In this document: positions 20,293 to 30,894 of the stretch, in pieces
Layout of the letters: every line of letters starts with the position of its first letter
Position numbering within the stretch: position 1 is the stretch's first letter
Assembly (NCBI GenBank): GCA_016946835.1
Contig: JACVTC010000386.1
Coordinates: forward strand, 1 to 33,582
Length of the DNA stretch: 33,582 bases
DNA from: Neocallimastix lanati (nom. inval.)
Taxonomy: Eukaryota > Neocallimastigomycota > Neocallimastigomycetes > Neocallimastigales > Neocallimastigaceae
Direction of reading: 5' to 3'
Translations under genes and position numbers: made by a program
The notes under the pieces: model-generated
What the model saw: the letters and a program-made list of their open reading frames with translations, nothing else
What the model was told of the DNA's origin: nothing
Database searches by the model: none

Positions 20293-20655
20293 GAACAGAG
20301 ACATTTAAATGAACTACTTTTCAAAGGTTCATCTGAGTCACCTGTTCCAAAAATTGTGGGCTTGGCGGAATTCTTAACAAATGCAATACCTATCATAAGT
20401 AGTTCGTTTGAGCTATTATTTGATAGGTATTGCAAAATATCAAACTTAACCAAGAGCGTCGACGTCGTACTGATAAGGCATAATGAAAATACAGGATTAT
20501 CATCTATTACTACGAAGGGTGATTCTCGCCCTAGTAGCTCAATAAATGATGAATCCGGGGAGAGTTTAGTGGACACCACACTATCTATTTTAAGGATGTT
20601 ACTTCTAAATTTTATTTCTTTTTTATTTGATAGGAAGGGTAAAATTCCCGCATAG
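20293..20655 (+). pseudogene. NLR-C polyprotein, C-terminal 120 codons
   Basis: The frame is open from the truncation point to TAG at 20653-20655. It aligns with the NLR-A C-terminus: E.RHLNELLFKGSSESPVPK with the ERRRLINNIFQSPSNESS region, then GLAEFLTNAIPI with GLAEFLTNVMPI, then TKSVDVVLIR with VKSVDVVTIR. The tail beyond this is unlike NLR-A. It therefore marks a third, related family with no catalytic domain left in this window. Confidence 0.85.
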
Positions 20656-20810
20656 TACAACTTGCCGAAATACATAGTATTTTCGAGCTTTTTTATTTTT
20701 TATTTTTTATTTTTTAATTTTTTATTTTTAATTTCTAATGTACTTTTCACCTACATGTATTTTTTAAAATAAAATTTAATAAAGTTTTTGTAAGTGTATT
20801 CTCTTCCCTG

Positions 20811-20856
<46 letters not shown>
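20293..20856 (+). mobile_element. NLR-C fragment 2, nested in NLR-B copy 2
   Basis: A 5'-truncated element of about 560 bp: C-terminal coding end, T-rich 3'UTR, AATAAAG, CCCTGTCT and about 44 A (20814-20857). It is flanked by a 14-bp target-site duplication, so it is a genuine target-primed insertion. It is the longer of the two NLR-C pieces; the other is at 5782-6139. Confidence 0.93.
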
Positions 20857-20859
<3 letters not shown>

Positions 20860-20870
20860 CGCAATGGTAA
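20857..20870 (+). repeat. Right target-site duplication of nested NLR-C
   Basis: Second copy of the 14-bp direct repeat, immediately after the poly(A). Beyond it the NLR-B leader resumes exactly where it was interrupted. Confidence 0.92.
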
Positions 20871-21378
20871 TGTTATTGGTAAAATTTTTCTGGTGAACAC
20901 TCACTGCGGAATATAATGGTGCATTTTTGGAACATTGTTAAATAAGTTACACCCAAGAATTAGTAATACATTTTCATTGTATTTCTATTTTCATGTAGTA
21001 TTACTATTCTCATGTAAGAATCTATTGTATTCAATTGTATTTCAACTATATATTTCATGTATCACGTTGTAAGAGATTGATTCACTCTAAATCTTGTAGT
21101 AATTTATTTAACTCTTTACTAATTTTGTGCCATTTTATTTCATCAATTCAATCTTAGTCATTAAATACTTTATGATATTCAATTTAAATAATATACTGAA
21201 AAAAGTGCTAAATCAAATTATTTTTCAATCATTCAACAAACTACTAATTATCGAAATTATTTACTCCAAAAAGATATAAAATTATTACAATTCTCATTAT
21301 ACTCAAGACTTTATAATAAAAATTGACTTTTTTTATTTTTTTTTTTTAGTTATTAATTTTTAGTTTTTTATTACTATT

Positions 21379-24300
21379 ATGGAAATCCAATTTATAAGAA
21401 ATCAGAATTTCATTCTAAGAGGTTCAAGGTGCCACGGTATACCAATGGAGAATACGAAACTACTCTTTATCCGCGGACTTCGATCTTGGCCAGAAATCAA
21501 AATGAGAAGACATTTAAAGAAAACTCTGAATGAATTAAATGATAAGGTTTTATCAGTTAAACGTATTGCTAATTTTAATGATGCATTCTTTAAAATTAAA
21601 ATAGTAGGTAATGAAGAAGAATTAACATCTATTACTGATTGTATTGTTAATAGTTTCAAACGTGCTTCAATTAACGTTATTAATTGTAGCAAAAGGAATC
21701 ATAAATACAGTTTTTCTTCACTCAAAAGGAAACATTTTGCCTTATCAAGAAAAGTGAATTCATCTTATAATATCAACTTATTCACTACTTCAAATTCAAA
21801 TGTAGATTCAAGTCAAAATTCAAATTCAAGTTCAAATACAGATTCATGTTCAAGTTCAAGTACAAGCTCAAGTTCAAGTTCAAGTACAAGTTCAAGTACA
21901 AGCTCAAGTTCAAGTTCAAGTACAAGTTTAAGTACAAGTTCAAGTACAGGTTCAAGTTCAAGTTCAAGTCCAAGTTCAAGTACAATTTCAAGTTCAAGTT
22001 CAAGTTCAAGTTCAAGTACAAGTTCAAGTTCAAGTTCAAGTTCAAGTACAAGTTCAAGTTCAATTTCAAATTTATGTTTAAATTCAGTTTCAAGCTCAGA
22101 TTCAAATTCAAATTTCAGTTCAATCAATTATAATAATTCCAATAATATTAATAACACTCATATTAATAATAATACAGTTAAAGAATTTTCTCTATGTGTC
22201 AGTTGGAATACTAATGGATGGAACTTTGATAAAAAAGACAGTGTTGAATTCTTTATTTCAATGTACAAACCACTTTTCTTATGCTTTCAGGAAACAGGAA
22301 ATGGTTCAGGTTCTAGCAGTAAATATCCATGTCGAGTATCATTAAAAAACTACAAACATTTCTTCAAAAAAGCTAATAATGAAATTCCCGGTAAAAGAGG
22401 TCTTTATATTGGGTTTCATAATTCTTGTCAAGCCTCTCTTGAAAACAACACTTATGAGTATATTATTTCCTTGTATACTTATAATTTTTGGAATTTCACT
22501 AAATGTTCTATTGGTAATGTGTACGTACCTCATAGTGGCCATAGCCTTCATGCTAGAGCTGCTAGAATTGAAATATTGTCTTGGTTAAATAGTCACTCTT
22601 CTCATCCTTCAATGTTGGTTGGTGATTTTAATTTACCTACTGAGAAATTAAGTAATTTGCTCTCTAAATTTAGTAATTGGAAAATTCTTCCCTTATGGGG
22701 CTCCCCAATTTCATGGAGTAGAGGTAATAGAGAATCTGATATAGATCATGCGATTGTCAATGATCATATGTTAGATTTACTTTCATATGGTACTTTTATT
22801 GACTTTCCCCCCATTTCGGATCATAAACCTTTATTAATAAAAGGTAAATGTTTTTCATCAGTTAATTCAGATAATTCTTTCTCTCTGCCTAAAAAGACAG
22901 TTAAATGGGATAGATTAAAATGTATAAATGAAAAAGAATCAATTTTTGACAACAACTATTTTAGTGTATTAGAGGAAGTGATTCCAGATCCTAATATTAG
23001 TATTGATGATATTTCAAAGAAATTTATTTCAACTTCATTCAATATTGCTAAGGAACTTAATATCACGTCAATTTCAGAAGTTCGAAAATCTTTTTTTCAT
23101 ATGTCGCAGAAAATATTTAATTTGCAAAAACTCAAAATGAAATTATATAAATCCATTAAAAGAAGAGATTCTTATCATAATTTAGATGAATTTGAAGAAT
23201 TAATTGATAAATATAATAGAATGTGCAAAATTATTCATCATATGTGTAATATTTATAGGAAAACTGAATACCAACATTGGATTAATACAGGATGTGAATA
23301 TATGAAATCTCATAACCCTAAGAAAGCTTGGAAATGGCTTAAAACAACAGCAAAAGTAGATAAATTTAAAAATATGTCAAATTCTCCAGTAAAGGACAAA
23401 AATGGTAAACTAGCTACTTCTACTAAAGAACAGTTAGAAGTATGGCACAATCACTATAAAAAACTTGCTTCAAGCCATTCTGATATCAATAGTGCATTAA
23501 TCGAATGGTATAATAAATTTTCCAATGGAACAATTAGGTATACGAGACACAATGAATGGGATATAAATCAAGACATCAGTATAGAAGAAATTAGAGAAGC
23601 AATTTTGGCTACTCCAAATTTTAAAGCTTCAGGCCCGGATGGAATTCCTATTGAATTTTATAAAGCTTTAATTCCTCCGGATGACGAAAATTCAGTAAAT
23701 AATTCTTCTTCTGGTTTAAATTGTTTACAGAAGATATACTCAAGAATTTGGAATGGAGAATTTCCTAGCTCATGGAATGAAGCAAGTATTATATCTATTC
23801 CTAAAAAAGGAGATGATCTATCTGATTGTGACAATTATCGAGGTATCTCTCTGATTAACAATGGTATTAAACTCATTTCGAAAATAGTCTCCAAAAGAAT
23901 TTCAGAATATGGACTTAAAAATAATTTTATTAGGCCAGAGCAATTTGGATTTCGTACTAAAGAAGAATGTGTTAGTTTATTTATTTCAATTCGAGAAATT
24001 TGTCAAAGGCGTAAAAATGATAATAAAGAAACTTACCTAGCTTTTCTAGATTTAAAAAAGGCATATGATTCTGTTCCAATAGGTAATATTTTATATAAAT
24101 TAGATGCTTTAGGTATTAGAGGTAAATGTTATCAATTTATAAAAAATCTATATTTGACATCCAAAGCTAGTGTTAAAATTGATGATCAATATTCGGAATC
24201 TTTTAATATTATGAAAGGAGTTAGACAAGGTTGTCCACTATCACCAATTCTTTTCAATCTTTTTATTAATGACATTTTTAATGATGTTTCAGAACTTGGA

Positions 24301-25848
24301 ATTCCTTTAGGCGAATCTAGATGTTGTGGTGGACTCTTTGCAGATGATATTGTTCTATGCGCACCGTCAAGAACTAAGTTGAAAAAAATGCTTAAGAAGG
24401 TAAATGAATGGGCTAAATTTAATATGATGAATTTTGGAATTAATAAGTGTGCAACGATGGTGATTCGACCAGACACACCTCTTTTTCAAAATAAAAGAGA
24501 TCCTACTTTTTATCTTGCTGGTCAACCAATTCCAATAACTAAATGTTATACCTATTTAGGTATACCATTTGATAAAAGCTTATCGTTGAAACCTATTATT
24601 AAATTACTTAACTCTAAAGTAACTAAAGCTCTCTTTTCTGTTAGTAAATTTCTTTCAAATTCCAAAATTCCTATTCCATTTAAGAAGATTATAATTAACT
24701 CTTATGTACTTAGTAAAGTCTCTTACTTTGCACCTTTACTTGGTTCGAATAAAACGAGAACAAATAATACTCAGAAATTAATTAATAAAGGATTAAGATG
24801 GATTGCAGGTATACAAAAAGCCAAATCATTTATTAATGTATATTCTATTTCAAAAGATTTACATATTCCTCCATTGTCAGCTAAGTGTGCTTTGTCTCAG
24901 GTCAAATGTTTTGATAAATGGAAAAATTCAAATTGTATTATTTCCTATTTAGTTAATAATATTCCAAAATCTAGAAAATATACATGGACAAAAGAAAGTA
25001 GAACTCTTAAACGTAAACTAGAGAAAAGAGGTAATAACGATAATAAAATCAAGGATTTTTATTGGAAAAGAGATATGAAAATCAATTCTATTAAAGCTGA
25101 GTTTTATGACAAAAACAAATTCGAAGAAACATCAAAATTTATAAAACTTTGTTATGACTATCCTGATCTTTCATATGGTTTCTATTGGCTATTGAGAGCA
25201 CGAAGCGGATATAGATTAGATGCTAGAATTGCTAAAGCTGCAAAAATAGTGGACCAAATGTGTCCTAATTTTTGTCCCTGTTGTAAAAGTAATAAACAAT
25301 GGATAAGTCATTGGTTAATTGATTGTTCCTTTTTCAATCATACTCGTAGTAAAGTTAATGATAAAATTTTATTTTTATATAATGCTTTTTACCGTGGCAA
25401 CCTAACAAATGATATTGTTAATAGTAATAATGATAATAGTAATAGTAATAATAGTAATAGTTATAATAGTAATAATAATATTAGTAATAGTATTTTTAGT
25501 AATGTTAGTAATAGTATTGAAAATAATGTGTATATTGATTCTAGTGTGTGTGAAAAAGTGTTTAATTTCCTTCTTGGAGGTCGAAGTATTAATAACAGTA
25601 CAAGGGAATGGAAGGATCTATTTAAGTGCCAGATGAAATCAGGTGCTTATTCTGATACTCCGTTCTTAGTGGTTACTGCGGCACTTCTCCAATCGATTAT
25701 ACCTATTGCTATTGGCCAGCAATGGTCTTTGTTCAATAGGTTCAAATCGAATCGTACTACTACTACCAAGAGCGTCAATGCTGAAGAAACAGTAAGACAG
25801 GCCAGCAGGGCTAGCGCAACCAATGAAGATCATAATTTTGTATCTTAA
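21379..25848 (+). CDS. NLR-B polyprotein, copy 2 (intact)
   Basis: 1489 aa, same length and domain order as the copy at 8989-13458. Only a handful of residues differ: for example K to Q near residue 9, E to R before KVNSS in the N-terminal region, A to V just before the Ser-rich linker, T to S in the linker, and I to M and L to F shortly before the SDH endonuclease motif. All endonuclease, RT (FADD) and zinc residues are kept. The near-identity with both frames open indicates very recent duplication, or selection. Confidence 0.93.
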   Translation: MEIQFIRNQNFILRGSRCHGIPMENTKLLFIRGLRSWPEIKMRRHLKKTLNELNDKVLSVKRIANFNDAFFKIKIVGNEEELTSITDCIVNSFKRASINVINCSKRNHKYSFSSLKRKHFALSRKVNSSYNINLFTTSNSNVDSSQNSNSSSNTDSCSSSSTSSSSSSSTSSSTSSSSSSSTSLSTSSSTGSSSSSSPSSSTISSSSSSSSSSTSSSSSSSSSTSSSSISNLCLNSVSSSDSNSNFSSINYNNSNNINNTHINNNTVKEFSLCVSWNTNGWNFDKKDSVEFFISMYKPLFLCFQETGNGSGSSSKYPCRVSLKNYKHFFKKANNEIPGKRGLYIGFHNSCQASLENNTYEYIISLYTYNFWNFTKCSIGNVYVPHSGHSLHARAARIEILSWLNSHSSHPSMLVGDFNLPTEKLSNLLSKFSNWKILPLWGSPISWSRGNRESDIDHAIVNDHMLDLLSYGTFIDFPPISDHKPLLIKGKCFSSVNSDNSFSLPKKTVKWDRLKCINEKESIFDNNYFSVLEEVIPDPNISIDDISKKFISTSFNIAKELNITSISEVRKSFFHMSQKIFNLQKLKMKLYKSIKRRDSYHNLDEFEELIDKYNRMCKIIHHMCNIYRKTEYQHWINTGCEYMKSHNPKKAWKWLKTTAKVDKFKNMSNSPVKDKNGKLATSTKEQLEVWHNHYKKLASSHSDINSALIEWYNKFSNGTIRYTRHNEWDINQDISIEEIREAILATPNFKASGPDGIPIEFYKALIPPDDENSVNNSSSGLNCLQKIYSRIWNGEFPSSWNEASIISIPKKGDDLSDCDNYRGISLINNGIKLISKIVSKRISEYGLKNNFIRPEQFGFRTKEECVSLFISIREICQRRKNDNKETYLAFLDLKKAYDSVPIGNILYKLDALGIRGKCYQFIKNLYLTSKASVKIDDQYSESFNIMKGVRQGCPLSPILFNLFINDIFNDVSELGIPLGESRCCGGLFADDIVLCAPSRTKLKKMLKKVNEWAKFNMMNFGINKCATMVIRPDTPLFQNKRDPTFYLAGQPIPITKCYTYLGIPFDKSLSLKPIIKLLNSKVTKALFSVSKFLSNSKIPIPFKKIIINSYVLSKVSYFAPLLGSNKTRTNNTQKLINKGLRWIAGIQKAKSFINVYSISKDLHIPPLSAKCALSQVKCFDKWKNSNCIISYLVNNIPKSRKYTWTKESRTLKRKLEKRGNNDNKIKDFYWKRDMKINSIKAEFYDKNKFEETSKFIKLCYDYPDLSYGFYWLLRARSGYRLDARIAKAAKIVDQMCPNFCPCCKSNKQWISHWLIDCSFFNHTRSKVNDKILFLYNAFYRGNLTNDIVNSNNDNSNSNNSNSYNSNNNISNSIFSNVSNSIENNVYIDSSVCEKVFNFLLGGRSINNSTREWKDLFKCQMKSGAYSDTPFLVVTAALLQSIIPIAIGQQWSLFNRFKSNRTTTTKSVNAEETVRQASRASATNEDHNFVS

Positions 25849-26080
25849 AATTATGATTAACATTGCGAAGTCAAAGTTAATTATTATACTTCAGTATAAT
25901 AATGCCCTTGTGAAGTCTTACAAATATTAATTAAATGAAACTAGAATATATTATACCATTATTTTATTTTTATTTTGTGTTTTATTTTTTGTTTATTTTT
26001 TTATCTTTTTTTTTTTTATTATTTTATTACATGTATTTTATCAAATATTTAATTAATAAAGATGAAACAAGTTTGCTGCC

Positions 26081-26118
<38 letters not shown>

Positions 26119-26120
<2 letters not shown>

Positions 26121-29100
26121 TGACGTTCTATAATGTCTTAAACTGGATATGTAGTAACATTGGAGTTGTATAATTAATAATATCATGTAGTTTCTACATA
26201 TTATCATTGTAATGAATCTATTGTATTTTTTACTTTAGCATTATTTTGTATATGTTTTTTTCTATAGTATTATTTATACTCTCATGTAGCTATTGTAAAA
26301 TGGAAATGTAGGAGATTGATTCACTCCAAAGCTTGTGTTTGAGACATTATTTAACGGATGGGAATCTTTTTATAGTTTTTCACAACTATTATTTCATTTA
26401 CATTTAAATTTTATATTATATATGATTATTTTACAGAAATTTTTACATAAAACAGGAATTTATAATTGAAAATCATTAATTAAAAACTAGTCAACACAAA
26501 AGAAAGAATAACAAACAAGTTTTAGCAAACAATATACACGAAAGAGAAGACAACAGCAATAAATTTTTATTTTTTTTTAATTTTTTAATTTTTTACTAAT
26601 TTTATTTTTTTTTTTTTATTTTTATATTACACTTACCTTTTATTAATATAGATAAGTTTTTTATTTTATTATGTCAACTATACGAAGAGGTCTGCGACTT
26701 TATGGTCCTGACCATGATAAATTTGTTTTAATTTTCATTCATGATCTTGAATCTTGGACTGAAAGTAGACTATGGGAATTTTTAAGCAAAAAGATATCAA
26801 ATTGTAATGAAGTTGTTCATGGAATCGTTAAAAAACACTATATTAATATGGAAAACTACTTCATCCTAAGAGTTAACTATAATAATTGTACTGATTATTT
26901 GAAGGTTATTTATTTGATTACTAAGCACTTACCTGTTAAAAGAATAAAATGGAAGATTACTTCAAGGATACGTACATTTAGCAATGTTAATCATAATAGA
27001 ACCAGGTATTATTCTGAACCCTCAATCCCCATCTCTGAAAGCCTCCTGTATGCTAACCCTTTCTCGAATACTAAATATTTCAACCTCTGTATTAGCTGGA
27101 ACATAAATGGTTGGAATTCTGAAAAACGTGACGGACTTACCAATTTTAATTCAATCTTTAATCCTATTTGTATTTGTCTTCAAGAAGTCGGTAATAGTTC
27201 ATTCCTTAACTCCTTTTCTAACTCATATCCATTTCTTAATCATTATAGAACAGTACTGAGACGTGCGGACAAAAAAATCCCTGGTATGAGAGGCCTTTAT
27301 ATAGGTGTGCACTCCTCCTGCCAATTCACTAATGATGATTTTGAATATAGATATATACTCTCAGTAAATATATTCTCTTTTTGGGGTGTCAGATGTTCTT
27401 TAGGGAACATTTACATCCCTAGCAAAAAACACAAAGACTCTAGAGAAAAAGCGGAAACTGATTTTGCTAATTGGCTCAAGAACCATCAGAATAACCCTTC
27501 GGCTATTGTTGGTGATTTCAATATGACTAAGCAACAACTCAAAGATCTTATTCTTAGAATTTCCCCTCAATGGTTTCTTATGGATATGGTTGGTCATCAA
27601 TTTACTTGGTCTAATGGTGGAAAGAATTCTTGTATTGATTTTATAGTAGTGAACGATAAATTAAGAAATTATCTGAATATTGCTTCTGTATGCTACTCTT
27701 TTAATGACATCTCTGACCATTTACCACTTATTCTTTCTTGTAAAAAAATATCTCCTGATGGTTTTGTTACTCCTCCTCGGGATAAACAAATTAAGTGGTC
27801 TAATCGAATTTGTAGGGATAAACGTGAAGCAATCTTCTCTCATAATAAATTCACATGTTTACTGGATGAATTTGAACATAATGATAATCTAGACTCTAAT
27901 ACAATGGTTAAAAAACTTCTTGACACAGCAAATAAAATAGGCGATGACATTCAAGCAAGAGTTCCTACAAATTTACAGGGTTCAGCGTTCCATTGTCCTG
28001 CTTATATTAAGAAATTATCACATGAAAAACATTTATTTTATAAAAGGATTAAAAATTTTAAACTTAGTAATGATTTGTCAAATCTTCAAGAATTTTGTGA
28101 TCTCTCAAAAGAATATAGAGTTCTTTCTGATTATATCATTAGTATTAAAAGAAATATTAGGAATATTAGATTTAAAAATTTGATTCATTCCATCGGCGAA
28201 TGTTTCTTAAAAAATGATGCCCAGCGTGGTTGGTCTGGACTTAAGAAAATTTCTAAACCTTCTTACTCTCCTTCCCAATCACCTGTATACATTAAAGATA
28301 AAGAAGGTAATGTTCTAGTATCCCAAGAAGATCAACTCAATCGTTTTGCAGAACACTATGAAGAACTTGCTTCTGATATAACTGGTCACAGTCTTAATGA
28401 AAATTATTGGAAAAGAATACTTAATAATTCTTCTACTCCTCAGGAATCATGGGATATTAATCAACCTATTTCCATGTCAGAAATTCATTCAACTGTTCTT
28501 TCAATGAAAAATAACAAAGCACCTGGTCCTGATGGTATACCTACAGAATTTTTTAAAGCATTTTTTAATTCTGAGAGTAGAAATTCTTCTCAGGATGACT
28601 CTAATCAAGAGGTTACTTATTCCGATTGTGCAAAGTGTCTGTTATTACTTTTTAATAAAATTTGGGATGGTGACTTTCCTAATGAATGGAACTCTGCTTC
28701 TATTGTTTCTATTCCTAAAAAAGGGGATCTTTCAGATTGTAATAATTATCGTGGTATTTCACTCATCAATGTAGGTTTAAAAATTCTATCAAAAATTGTC
28801 ACTAAAAGAATATCGGACTATGCTTTTTCTAATGGAATAATTAGACCAGAACAGTTTGGTTTTAGAAATAAAGAAGAATGTATTAGTTTATTTGTATCCA
28901 TTTGTGAAATTTGTCAAAGAAGAAAATTTAAGGATAAATTTACCTTTCTTGCCTTTCTTGACCTTAAAAAAGCTTATGATTCAGTTCCAATTTACAATAT
29001 ACTTACTAAACTAAATAATCTTGGTATTCGTGGTAAATGCCTTAAATTCATTACTAATCTATACCTTACCTCGAAAGCTCGTGCAATCTTTAATGGTAAA

Positions 29101-30188
29101 CTTTCAAAAGAATTTCCAATACACCGTGGTGTTCGCCAAGGGTGTCCTCTCTCACCTATTTTATTCAATATATTTATCAATGATATTTTTGATAAATGTA
29201 AAAGTTATGGTGTGATTACTGAAAAGAAAAAGTGTTGTGGTGGATTATTTTCTGATGATATTGTATTATTAGCTCCTACAAAATCTTCACTTAAAAACCT
29301 TTTGAATATTGCTCATGATTGGGGTATTAAAAATGAAATGACCTTTGGAATCAATAAATGCGCTACACTAGTTGTTAAACCAAAGAATTTTATACCTTCA
29401 AGACATTATGAAAATCCTACATTTAAACTTGGTATGAACTATATACCAAGCACTAATCAATATACATATCTTGGTATACCTTTTAATGAATCGTTGGATT
29501 TAAAACCTATTATTGCTAAGATGAACAGTAAAATTAATTATACAGTTAACTCTTTCTTTAGATTTTTAACCAATAGGAATGTTCCTTTCTACTTTAAAAC
29601 TCGTATACTAGTTTCTTTTGTCCTTAGCTCAGTTCTTTATTATGCTCCCTTACTTGGTTCAAATAAAAAGAATACTGAAAAAGCTCAAACTGCTTTTAAT
29701 CGAGGTTTGTACTGGAGTTTCGGGTTTAAAAATAAAACCTCCAATACTTCAATTTACAATATGTCTAAGGAACTTTCTATACCTCCGATAGCTAGTTTTT
29801 GTGCTAAGGCGATGATTCGATGCTTTAAAAAGTGGAAAGATTCTTCTTGTATTATTTCTCATTTAGTTAAAAATATACCTACACTTTCTCACTATTCTTG
29901 GACGAAAAAAGCACGGAGTTTAGCAGTACACAAGCACAATAATAAACTTCCTGGAGAAATAAGGAAGTTTTACTGGGAAAATATTCATTATTCAAGCACT
30001 CCTGCGATCAGATCTACAAAATACAAGAAATTTAAATTTGGTTTTAAAAAATTTATTCAACGTCTATCACTTAAATATTCACAATTTTCTCTTGGATTTT
30101 TTTGGATTGGACGAATTAAATGTGGATTCAAATTTGATGTAAAAACGTATGTTAAAAGTAATCTAGTATTAGAAAATTGCCCAACATA
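26119..30188 (+). mobile_element. NLR-A copy 4, 3'-truncated
   Basis: It starts with the same CTTGACGTTC junction after NLR-B poly(A) as copy 3. It runs colinearly until CCAACATA at 30188, in the zinc-motif region, and is then replaced by a TTA microsatellite. It has no NLR-A 3'UTR or poly(A). Loss of the 3' end is not a normal target-primed product and implies a later deletion or recombination with the ankyrin-gene region. Confidence 0.9.
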
Positions 30189-30255
30189 TTATTATTATTA
30201 TTATTTTTATTATTATTATTATTATTATTATATTATTATTATTATATTTACATAA
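26671..30255 (+). pseudogene. NLR-A polyprotein lacking its C-terminus
   Basis: The frame is open for 1194 codons: N-terminal region, complete endonuclease, complete RT with FSDD, up to just after the first zinc-region cysteine (ENCPTY). The last about 22 codons are Tyr/Phe/Ile encoded by the TTA microsatellite, ending at TAA. The CX2C...HX4C motif and about 190 native C-terminal residues are missing. Because the C-terminal zinc region is generally needed in such elements, it is probably inactive despite the long frame. Confidence 0.88.
30186..30246. repeat. TTA/ATT trinucleotide microsatellite at the array's right edge
   Basis: About 60 bp of TTA repeats with a few interruptions, joined directly to NLR-A copy 4 through shared ATA bases. 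It marks the boundary between the retroelement array and the ankyrin-gene region. Confidence 0.85.
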
Positions 30256-30277
30256 ATATATTATTTAATTATTACTT

Positions 30278-30320
30278 AATAAATAGATTTTGAATTAAAA
30301 AAAAAAAAAAAAAAAAAAAA
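30278..30320 (+). other. 3'-end remnant of an ankyrin-type tandem unit
   Basis: AATAAATAGATTTTGAA (30278-30294) followed by 24 A. The same 17-mer recurs at 31814-31830 at the end of the first ankyrin pseudogene unit. This suggests that a third, leftmost ankyrin unit was lost and only its end remains. Confidence 0.45.
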
Positions 30321-30325
30321 GTTAG

Positions 30326-30374
<49 letters not shown>
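30297..30374. repeat. Poly(A)-poly(T) foldback
   Basis: A run of 24 A, seven bases (GTTAGAA), then a run of 47 T. The two runs are complementary and could form a long hairpin or cruciform. A similar T-then-A arrangement is at about 31939-31986. Confidence 0.75.
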
Positions 30375-30376
<2 letters not shown>

Positions 30377-30894
30377 TAAATATTATTTAGATTTTATATT
30401 TTAATTAAAAGATAATGATTAATTATAAAAATGGAAAATGATTTATTTATATCTTATTTCAATCATTTAAATTGATTGAATATTCTTTTTAAATTTTAAT
30501 TCTTTTTTTTTTTTTTTATATTTATTTTAATTATTTAATATATTGTTAAAGGAGTCAATATAAAAATATAAAATATAATGTGTACACTAAAAATGTATAA
30601 TATTTGATCGAATTTTATTTATTATTTTATTAAAATATATAATCGAATATAAAATATTTAAAAGACTCAAAATATTAAATTTATAAAATGTTTTTTCTTT
30701 TTATATTTTACATACAAATTATTACATAATTAAACATCATAAATATTTATAATACTTTAATGTACAAAAGTTTAAAATATTATGTTGAACTTTAATATAT
30801 ATATATATATATATATTACATAGTTTATTTTAATTATATGAATTTATAATAAAAATATCAACATAAATGCAATACAATATCAAATAAAAGTAAT
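30375..30894. other. AT-rich upstream region of ankyrin pseudogene 1
   Basis: No gene is seen. It resembles 32085-32500 in order and wording (AATGATAATGAATTAATTAT-like stretch, GATTGAATATTCTTTTTAAATTT at 30474 and 32209), so it is the 5' flank of a diverged tandem duplicate. It also contains an (AT)n tract at about 30797-30816. Confidence 0.6.

Larger units (their letters stand above)
20147..26118 (+). mobile_element. NLR-B copy 2, leader interrupted by nested NLR-C
   Basis: It starts at CCGAGCAGG right after the NLR-A copy 3 poly(A) and ends with a poly(A) of 35 (26084-26118) running into NLR-A copy 4. It is nearly identical to copy 1. The leader is split at 20292/20857 by a 5'-truncated NLR-C. 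The ORF is intact, but the split leader may affect expression or retrotransposition. Confidence 0.92.

Noticed and set aside
30186-30255. Poly-tyrosine C-terminal tail as a real protein feature
   Set aside because: It is a TTA microsatellite fused to a truncated retroelement frame.
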